Assembly (NCBI GenBank): GCA_951217055.1
Contig: OX578283.1
Coordinates: 30,662,260 to 30,726,259, forward strand
DNA length: 64,000 nt
DNA from: Gerris lacustris
Lineage: Eukaryota > Arthropoda > Insecta > Hemiptera > Gerridae
Direction: 5' to 3'
The notes below the pieces were generated by a model. It was given only the letters and a program-made list of their open reading frames with translations. It was not told the DNA's origin and made no database searches. The translations under genes were made by a program, and so were the position numbers. Positions 51,233 through 64,000 of this stretch are shown piece after piece; the first letter of the stretch is position 1; each line of letters starts with the position of its first letter.

Positions 51233-51823
51233 CGATTTTACTTTCTCATATAAAGAGAAAGTATTGTGATGGCGCGAAAATTCAACTTTGAGATTTCGAT
51301 GGATTTACACGTTTTGGGGTCCCCTGAGTCCAAAAAAGTGGTTTTTAAAAAATGTCTGTCTGTCTGTCTGTCGTCTGTGCAGACGCCTGGAGCCTAAACT
51401 ACAGGAACGTTTTTGACGAAATTTGGCATACATATACAGAAAAATCATACCCCGAGGCGAATTCGAGAAATTAATTTTAGCTCCAAATTTGGGGGTGCTG
51501 CCCCCCAAAAACTATGAATAAACGTGAAAAAAAAAATTTTTCGAAAATGGTTCCGACGATTTTGATTAAAAAATTCTAAAATGTAGTCCATTTAAATACG
51601 AATCTAACGATGTATGCCGTTTTCGCGGGAAAAATCTAGCTCCTAAGGAAATAGTCTTAAACGCGGACGGAGAGAACCCGGGTTCGATTCCCCGCCCAGG
51701 AGAAGTTATTTTTATGATACATTTTGATGAAATGTTCAATAATAATTAAATGTACATATGAAAACTAGTAAATGGAAAACACTGGGCAAAGTAATTATGA
51801 AGTCGTGTAATATGAGAAAGTTT
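51233..51823 (+). mobile_element. R2 family repeat, full length, with tRNA-like block
   Basis: The left end (TTTTACTTTCTCATATAAAG) folds back on GAGAAAGT. The right end (AATATGAGAAAGT) is its inverted repeat. The inside follows the family order: GAGTCCAAAAAAGTGG, a (CTGT)n run, GCAGACGCCTGGAGCC and TTTTGATTAAAAAATTCTAA. A tRNA-like block (51645-51704) replaces unrelated sequence found in the 13.7-kb copy. Confidence 0.6.
51645..51704 (+). tRNA. tRNA-like remnant (T-arm and acceptor)
   Basis: CTCCT near 51647 pairs with AGGAG at about 51699. CGGGTTCGATTCCCCG gives a T-arm with TTCGATT loop and an excellent box B. The D-arm and a proper anticodon arm are missing, so this is a deleted tRNA or the remains of a tRNA-derived SINE. 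Confidence 0.5.
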
Positions 51824-52897
51824 GTCTAAATTGTCTCGGACCGATTAATATTATTAGTCTCGGATTATTTCTAAGTGTGATTTGTGATTATTATCATCTT
51901 TGATTTCACATTAAAATCACTCAATTTTTTTCGCAGTATACTACATAATGTGCCGTTAACCCGTGAACGTATTTCACTTATTTATTGTATACTTTAGAAC
52001 TTAAAAGATGAAAGGAGATTAACTTAAAAAAACGACATATTTTATTTTTTATTAAATACTGCATTGATAAACCTCTTTCTTTTACGCCATATCTTGACCA
52101 TATTTGTTTTTATCATATTTTTATATCGTATTATTATCGTTTCTTTTTAACATTTTTTCCCCATTTTAGATACTGTAACCCAAAGAATCCTCACTTGTAC
52201 TTGTCATCTATAAACTGCTACCTACTAAATCAACTTGGCAGGTAGGACGATGCCGCGTTCCTCTAAATTGAAAGTAATTTTTCTTTTAATTCAATCTGTT
52301 AGTAGCATTGCCAAAAGTGGGCTTCCTTTGGACTCTCGAGTTTTTATACTTTTTGGTGGGGAATTAATAGACCACCAACCGTTTTATTTTTTTTTTACCC
52401 GTCATAAATGAAATTCTATGTAATTTTTAATAAAATTATAATATATTACTCTATAATCAGCTATTAAATTACTAAGACATTTATCATTATTAAGTTAAAC
52501 GATATCTTTTTCCGATTCATTTACTTCTTAAACTTACTGTGACCACGATTTCTAAATTGATTAATTTTTTTGTTATCTGATCCCATCTCGAACTTTTCAA
52601 TTATCATGTCCAATCAATATCTCACGAACTATATCCACTCGATTGAAACTAATTATATTTACACGATTGTTCATTAACTGTATTTATAGCTGCCAAATAT
52701 TAATATCTGTGCTGACCTAGAGTAATAGATAAGACTATTAATAGAAATATGTATATCCATAAATATATCGTGACTCTTAATTTTAAAATTCAGATCAGAA
52801 TGATCTCCTCTTCAAATCTACTTTAATCAATTTTTACTCTTTGAATTTTTTATAGTAAAAGTTCGACAGAATAATGAAGGCTACATACAACATTGAA
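51824..52897. other. AT-rich non-coding stretch
   Basis: No supported gene or element. Confidence 0.55.
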
Positions 52898-52905
52898 CAT
52901 ATTTA

Positions 52906-53135
52906 GGCACTTCTTTAGATTGTTACTCCCTTCTGTTTTTTTGTAAGGGGAGTAACAATCTGAAGAAGGTGTACTGAATGTTCTTCTTCAGACAATTACT
53001 CCCTTTATAAAAACAGAAGTGTAATACTCCTTTGTCCTAAAGTACATTGGACGAAACATCCCTTTGTCTTAATAGTTATTTAGCAAAGTTATTTATATTC
53101 GAAAAAACAGGGGAGTAACAATCTAAAGAAGTGCC
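52906..53135. mobile_element. 230-bp MITE with 8-bp target duplication
   Basis: Terminal inverted repeats of about 25 bp (start GGCACTTCTTTAGATTGTTA) are essentially perfect. The flanks carry the identical octamer CATATTTA (52898-52905 and 53136-53143). An 8-bp duplication points to hAT-type or P-type transposition. Internally the terminal words recur inverted (GGAGTAACAATCTGAAGAAG near 52950 and CTTCTTCAGACAATTACTCC near 52984), so the element looks like two palindromes in a row. It has no coding capacity. Confidence 0.85.
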
Positions 53136-53143
53136 CATATTTA

Positions 53144-57845
<4,702 letters not shown>

Positions 57846-58720
57846 AATTGAATAATTTGTCAGAACTAAGACAAGATTATTTTTCTCTAAGATTCGATAA
57901 TAGTTTAGGTTATCGTCCTAATAACGTAAACCTATTGTATAGGGCTGTTTCATCGCCTTGTTCGCCCATAAATAATTCATATTGTTAAAATAGTGTTGCT
58001 GTTGATGTTGACCCTACGTGGGCGGTAAGTCATCGTCCCGAGCAGTTTTCTCATGAAGCTACTATCTTGCTTCCTCTTAGTTACACTCGACTCCATATGG
58101 TCCTGTCCTTTTTTGGTCATACCTGTTTCTTCCTTGCTGTTTTATTTTTGTGTTTTTCAGACATTTTTATTTTCTTCTATTACCTTATTTTTTATCTTTT
58201 TATTTCTTTTTGAGTGAGCAATTACAGTTAATTTATGTGATTTAAGATTTAAAGAGAGATTGTTAAACTAAAAAGGTGGTGCATGTCCGATATTCTTGAG
58301 TATCTCTAAAAAGAAAATTGCCTTTTTTTGTTTCAAATGTTAAACTTAAAGATTTTTATCTATTTTCTTTACCAAGCTACTATAAAGATAAACCACTAAT
58401 TAATTTAACCTGATAACTCAACGCATTTACATATCTTATTCATTAAGACAATGTTTTAAAGGTTATAATTGAATAATTTATATATTTTCTAAGTTAAAGG
58501 TCTATGAAAACAGCGATAAACATTGGTTTCTGTTATCAGTAGTATTTGCAATTATTTGATAATTCTGTTAAATCTATTTTGTTCTTAAGAACATCGGATT
58601 TCAACCATTGATTGAAATAATTGAGGCTTCTATGAGGGACTTAATATTTTGTTGTCTATTTTATTACATTCCTTAAATATACTGTTACTGACAATAACTA
58701 TTTCAATCGTCGATTTACAC
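57846..58720. other. AT-rich non-coding stretch
   Basis: No gene or repeat end was recognised. Confidence 0.55.
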
Positions 58721-58724
58721 CTCT

Positions 58725-59165
58725 TCAGCTTTAGCTATTGAATTGTAGTTTTTTGTGATAGTTATTACAAATTACAATCTTTAACCTACATTTAGTTTAT
58801 CTTAGTCTATGGCATTTATTAAACTTTTTAATTCGACTACTCGATTATAGTTTTTTTCTGATATTATTATAATATTTAATGTAGATTTTAGTCCATGAAA
58901 TTTATTAGCCTTTTAGTTTATCTTTGTCAGTGGCACTTCTTAAATCATGTGATAAATTATAGGTTTTTATGGCAGTTCTTACAATCCTTTATCTCCATTT
59001 TGTTTATCTTTGTTTACGGCATTTATTACACTTTTTAAATCAGCTGTTGAATTGTACATGTTAGTGACAATAATCACAATCTTTAATACAGTATTTGATA
59101 TTATAATCTTTTAACCAACTGTTTATTAGTTTTGTCTATGTTAGTTATTACAATCTTAAATCAAG
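58725..59165. repeat. Degenerate tandem repeat, unit about 100-110 bp
   Basis: Words such as TTTAGTTTATCTTAGTCTATG, GGCATTTATTA, ACTTTTTAA and GAATTGTA recur four or so times with drift (for example near 58793, 58914 and 59005). This indicates an old tandem array. Confidence 0.45.
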
Positions 59166-59562
59166 CTATAATTCACCTTTATGCTTCAATTTGTTATTAC
59201 TATCTTTCTAAGATTTAAATAATAGAAATAAGTGAACGGATAAACAATAGATTACGTCAACCAACTGTATTTGTTTAACTGATTTCTATTGATAGCTCAT
59301 AGTTACTTGTGTTACCTCAGACGTTAATATTATGATTCATTCGTCTTTAGTCTGTTCTTTATCAGTCCTTTTTAATCTGCTTTATGAAGAAAAAGACACG
59401 TTACTTGTGATTGTGAGTGAGATGCTCACGCCTTGTAAAATTTAAATAAAGAAGATAATTTAAAAGAACTTATTGTCACACTTTGCCAAGATGTATAGGT
59501 GCCTATGCATTGTCACCCATTGTATAATTTTTATTTATTATAATGATTACGTAAAGTATAAA

Positions 59563-59564
<2 letters not shown>

Positions 59565-59656
<92 letters not shown>
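59565..59656. repeat. (TA)n microsatellite
   Basis: About 90 bp of perfect TA repeats, first of a pair flanking a unique 160-bp segment. Confidence 0.97.
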
Positions 59657-59660
<4 letters not shown>

Positions 59661-59815
59661 TGATAAATTGAATACAGTAGTTTTAATGATCTACATGCAG
59701 TGCAGAACTCAAGGGAGCCGACGCCCATATTACGTGACCTTGGATATCAATCAACAATACACTCCATGTATAGAGGCTAGACATAGACCATTATAATGTG
59801 TCAGACGTGCACTCC

Positions 59816-59816
<1 letters not shown>
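59657..59816. other. Unique segment bracketed by (TA)n arrays
   Basis: A balanced-composition 160-bp segment (contains GAGCCGACGCCCATATTACG) directly bounded by TA arrays on both sides. It looks like a small insertion into a microsatellite, but no terminal repeats were found. Confidence 0.45.

Positions 59817-59895
<79 letters not shown>
59817..59895. repeat. (TA)n microsatellite
   Basis: About 78 bp of TA repeats, second of the pair. Confidence 0.97.
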
Positions 59896-59897
<2 letters not shown>

Positions 59898-60376
59898 TAT
59901 AGTATATATGCAGAATCTGTTTAATAATATGTGTTAATTTCTTTCTTTGTACACTTGTTTAGACATTTTCAGTGTGAATAGTAAGATTTTTTTTAAAAAG
60001 GAGTAACATGGCATACATTTTACTTATCTGGAAGTACTGCCACTTTCCATTAAAAAAAGTGTTTGATTTGGATAAAAAATCGTGTTAATGAAGTCCAAAT
60101 AAATTATATAAGTCAGAAAAATCTAGTTCTGAGTGAATACATAGGGTTCATATCATAACTTGCCTTTAACCAGACTAAAACACTGACATACTCGTATCTA
60201 GGCTCGTTTGAATCCCTGATTTTTTTTTTATACAGGGTAATTCCTTCGTCCTGTAATAGCCCATTGTGTTTTTTAGATTAGAACATAAAAGAAATAGCAT
60301 ACAAATGAAGTGACAGGAAAATAGGGTAAACAACCCAAATGTACTATATTCAAGTAAATGTATCTGATCTGATATT

Positions 60377-60948
60377 CCAAGAGATAGCGTGCAAAAACTT
60401 GTCTAAGATCAACTAGAATTTTGTGTATAAGTAAATCTTTTAGTGCCTTTTAAGAATATGTGGTCAGATATGTTCGTCAGCGGGACATAACTTGGCTATA
60501 GGCTTTACAAAGAAAGAAACCTGTGGAGAGCGGCCAAATCCCGCCCTTTATGGTGGACAATGTCATTTTCATAATCCTGGGTACAATATTAAATAGCAGA
60601 CCTAAAATCAAGTTGATGGTAGTTTGTCTCTGGATAGGTTAGTTATTCAAATATAACTCCAAATCAAAGTGGTCACCAATCATGTGACAAATTTCCATCA
60701 ACTTGATTTTATGTCTACTAACTAGTTTTGTACTCAGGACCATGAAAACCACCTTGTCCATTATAAAAGGCGGGACATGGCCCCTCTACAGTTTTCTTTT
60801 TTTTTTTTTTCAAATGCCTATTGCTAAGCTATGTCCCGCAGACGAACTTAGTCGACCACATATTCTTAAAAGGCACCAAAAGATTTACTTATACACAAAA
60901 TTCTAGCTTGATGTTAGTCAGACACGTTTTTGCACGCTATCTCCTGGA
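60377..60948. mobile_element. Long-palindrome foldback element
   Basis: The left arm (60377-60633) and right arm (about 60686-60948) are inverted copies: GAGATAGCGTGCAAAAAC against GTTTTTGCACGCTATCTC at the tips, AGCGGGACATAACTTGGC against GCTAAGCTATGTCCCGC midway, and ATCAAGTTGATGG against CCATCAACTTGAT near the centre. The spacer is about 50 bp. Arm identity is high but not perfect, with small gaps (a T-run in the right arm). No transposase is present. Confidence 0.75.
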
Positions 60949-61810
60949 CCATGAGTTATCTTGGCCGATATTGCTAAACGAGGAGGTAGTGATTGATTTG
61001 TGCTTTTTGTTGGATTGAAAATAATTCAGCTTAATAATCTTCTACTCAAGATTAATGAGAGCAAACTGTTGATTGGGTCAAGTTAATATCTGAATGTGTC
61101 AAATCGTGGCTGAGGTTGAACTCAATATATTAACTGTATGATTTGTCGGTTAAGGGTGTTCAGATGTGCGTGTCGGGGCGATGTCAAGAGACAAGTATAG
61201 TATTCTAGTCGTTTAGAGGACATTGCCTCTCTAGTCTTCGTCAATTAAAATGTCATTAATTGTACGCTATATCTGGGCAGAGTCTGCTATCACACACGGG
61301 AAGTCATCATATCCATCAACGTCACGTGGTAAACATAACGACGATAACACCCCTCTAGGGATAAAGACGCCTCTCGTATAGGTTAATGAACACAACACGG
61401 ATGTCTTAATAGCACCAAACCAGGTTTTTTTATTTGAATTTTTCTTTGAAATATACAAAATGAGCTCCATAAATAACCTTATTAATGAGAATTGTCTCTG
61501 GTAATGCGAGGAAGGAGGATTCAAGTGGGGAAAGAATTAGAAAATTTGTAAAGTGTTCCTGCACTTCTAAAGTGTATAGAAGATGAATGGAAGAAGTAAA
61601 GGGATTAAAAAAACTGATAACTTAGCTTCTGGGCATGCAACAAAATGTTTATCGTTCCCTTTCAATTCTCGATCTCGACTGGAAAAAAGGCCCACCTATT
61701 TATGAAACAACCGGTCAGTGTACCGAATATATTACTTTTTTGTATATACATAGTTTAATTAATATTTGAGGTTTTCTTTAAAATTGTATTTATTCCTTTA
61801 TTCTGTATCC
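60949..61810. other. Non-coding stretch, moderate GC patch
   Basis: At 61130-61400 the base content is more balanced, but no open frame with splice sites or known family was found. Confidence 0.45.
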
Positions 61811-62324
61811 AAATTGCTTCTGAGCTTACCGAAGGTAACGGAAGCTATGTGATCGTTCTGAAGAACGAAAACTTTTTCATCACGAAACATTTTTGGTTCC
61901 GTGTCTATCTTTCGATTTTTGCGAACCGACATATCTTAAAAACTACATGTCCGATTGGAATGAAATTTGGATGGTAGGTCATAATTAGCTCATTGTTGGT
62001 CCAATATAAGTTTCAACCTTCTGCGCTCATTCATACATTTATTTACACCTATAGCTTCAAAAGTACTTATCTGATTTATCATATAAGATAGTTTATCAAA
62101 AGTAGCCTACAGATAACCCTAGATTAAGTTGAACCGTCTGCACTCTTTAACTTTTGCTAAATTGATACTTTAATTTATGTAAAAAATCCAAACTATTTTG
62201 ACAGATTAAAAAACAGGGGAAACAATTAAACAAATTAGACAATAATGGCTTGTAAAAGTATATAATCAATTAAGTACGCGATAGGATCCGAGGAAGCTAT
62301 GTGCCACACCAATTGGCTGTCTAT
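61811..62324 (+). mobile_element. R1 family repeat, full-length reference copy
   Basis: It starts AAATTGCTTCTGAGCTTACC with the GGTAACGGAAGC hairpin partner and ends AGGAAGCTATGTGCCACACC, 514 bp. GGAAGCTATGTG occurs near both ends (after the first hairpin and before the last). This copy lacks insertions and is the best guide to family structure here. Confidence 0.75.
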
Positions 62325-62363
62325 TTTTTAGGTTTCAATGTCTCTCGCATTTATTCTATTAAT

Positions 62364-62669
62364 CCAGGAGATAGCGGGCAAAAATGTGTCTGACTATCAT
62401 CAAGCTAGAATTTAGTTTATAAGTAAATCTTTTGGTGTCTTTTAAGAATATGTGGTCGGCTAAGTTCGTCTGCGGGACATAGCTTGGCAATAGGCATTAG
62501 AAATAAACGAATCGATGGAAAGTGGCCTTGTCCCGCCGTTGATGTTGGACAATTGATTTTTATGATCCTGTGTGAAACTGAACTTAGTAGACCAAAATTC
62601 AATTTGATGGTAGTTTGTCACTTAATAGATGACCTCTTTGATTTAGAGTAATATTTGAATAACTAACCT
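62364..62669 (-). mobile_element. Half copy of the 60.4-kb foldback element
   Basis: It matches, in reverse, the spacer plus right arm of 60377-60948: from CCAGGAGATAGCGGGCAAAA through TGCGGGACATAGCTTGGCAA to the spacer words GATTTAGAGTAATATTTGAA and TAACTAACCT. Confidence 0.7.
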
Positions 62670-63654
62670 AGCTGGTTGGTTCTTTCTGGTGTTAACTTTT
62701 TTACTAATAAATATCAACAAGTGTATCTGCCATTCCATTTCTTTCGGTGATAATCTTAATTATATTTAAGGTGTTTAAATTACTCATCTTCTAATCTCAA
62801 CTATACACAATTACCACTACCATTAATAAAATTAAACAACGAATTTGCTTCTTCTTTATCTTTATTGATTTATATTTAACATCTTTCGAACGAAAAAATA
62901 ATTATCATAACAAATTAATGGCAAACATATGAATTCTTTTTTTTATCACTCATTCCGATAAAACTGAACAAGTTATCCTTCAACAAGAAAATTTCTCAAA
63001 GAATCCTCTGCAGTAATTCTTTTTCTTTGACTTGGAGAACTAACAATATACCAAAACAAACATTATAATTATTTTTGCTTAGGGAGTTTTTTCGATTTCT
63101 TAATGTGTGTGTACTCGTAGTCGTTTCCCCCTTTCAAGCGTCAAATTTATTCGATTATATTTCTTTTCGCCACGCCTTCTGCTACTCCGGGTTCCCAGAC
63201 CTCTAGATTAGAATGTTTTTTTCATCATTACAATTCATTACGTCAAAAGAAACAAAACTTCGGTTTGAATTTTTTTCCATTATTTTTATGAGAGATTCGA
63301 ATAAATTGTCATTTTTATCAGACAAACAATTATCCTTAATTGTTCTAATATATATCAAACAAACGGAAAAAAACCTTTTGATATAGATGTAATGTCTCTG
63401 CATTTAATATTCAATTTTTTTTATTTCATTTAGTTGTTGCTTTTTTATTATTATTCTCTTTACTTACTCTCTTCTTTTCTATAATAATTGAATACAAATT
63501 GCAATTAAAAATTGCCGAACAGAATCAAATACAAAATATAGCTTTAATTGTTAACCAGATATTATACCCTTTTTTTTAGCTTATACTTTCTTAATTCTAA
63601 TTATTTAATAATAGTTGACAATTATGTAATAAGTATTATTAATTAATATACCCT
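62670..63654. other. AT-rich non-coding stretch
   Basis: No gene or repeat end was recognised. Confidence 0.55.
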
Positions 63655-63790
63655 TTTTTACTTTCTCATATATGTACGTAGTATATAGAGAGAAAGAATT
63701 GTTATTCGCATTTTAAAATGTACTGGGTCCAAAAAAGTGGCCTTTTATTAAATGTTGTCTATTGTCTATTAAGATTTACATTTAAATTAT
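63655..63790 (+). mobile_element. R2 family repeat, 5' fragment
   Basis: TTTACTTTCTCATATATG, a fold-back GAGAGAAAG, then GGGTCCAAAAAAGTGG match the start of the 51.2-kb copy. The remainder is lost or too diverged. Confidence 0.55.
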
Positions 63791-64000
63791 ATGTCTTTTC
63801 AGAAATTATCTTGGATTTCTAATTTTTTATGCTAAATTTTACGGTGAAATAATTAGCAAACTAGTTTAGTATAAATAAATTAAATGACACTACTATGGAC
63901 TAAAAATCATGTATTTTTAAATCTGCATTTAGTGTCATAAATTGTTCTCCAAGATAATATTTTATTTAAGTTTAAATGAATTCTAATTGTTTTAACTAAA
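63791..64000. other. AT-rich window end
   Basis: AT-rich, nothing recognised. Confidence 0.5.

Overview
The window looks like a stretch of a large, AT-rich, repeat-rich invertebrate nuclear genome, most likely arthropod. The support is a BEL/Pao LTR retrotransposon, GT-AG exons separated by very long introns, about ten long (TA)n arrays, and many short non-coding elements containing runs such as CTGTCTGTCTGTCGG followed by GATGAAATTTGG, a style common in arthropod genomes. A copepod-like crustacean would fit, but I cannot prove a species. Nothing prokaryotic or organellar is visible.

Host gene content is sparse. Two short exons on the + strand have clean splice sites, a single open frame each and compatible phases: 11868-11945 (26 codons, phase 0/0) and 34812-34962 (phase 0/1). 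The second encodes EPVDLS, the motif that recruits the corepressor CtBP, followed by a proline-rich stretch. This fits the N-terminal repression region of a KLF3/8/12-like or other CtBP-binding transcription factor. If both exons belong to one gene, they are separated by a 22,866-bp intron, and almost the whole window is intronic. No zinc-finger exon was found here.

The largest mobile element is a recent BEL/Pao insertion at 3367-8077. Its two 303-bp LTRs differ at one base and it has the 5-bp target duplication CCTGC. It carries one uninterrupted Gag-Pol frame from which the reverse transcriptase/RNase H body and the integrase catalytic core have both been lost in frame. It is therefore a non-autonomous element.

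The rest is a dense layering of small non-coding elements. There is an R1 family of about 500-600 bp (starts GCTTCCGAGCTTACCGAAGG, ends near GTGCCACACTAATTGGCA; at least nine full or partial copies) and an R2 family with hairpin ends (ACTTTCTCATAT termini). There is a piggyBac-like MITE with TTAA duplications (45497-46124), a MITE with an 8-bp target duplication (52906-53135), a long palindromic foldback element (60377-60948) with a half copy at 62364-62669, and a hAT-like remnant (17101-17393). Several Pol III-type fragments are also present: a tRNA-like sequence with anticodon GGA (29107-29179, minus), tRNA-like heads at 48014-48080 and 51645-51704, a 5S rRNA-like box C (14862-14900), and a minisatellite of about 17 units built from a tRNA box A (41566-41968).

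The most unusual object is a 289-bp element at 49211-49499. It has 59-bp terminal inverted repeats and a central segment with a nearly complete hammerhead ribozyme core (GUC, CUGAUGA, stem II, GAAA, stem III). It lies next to a (TA)n array.
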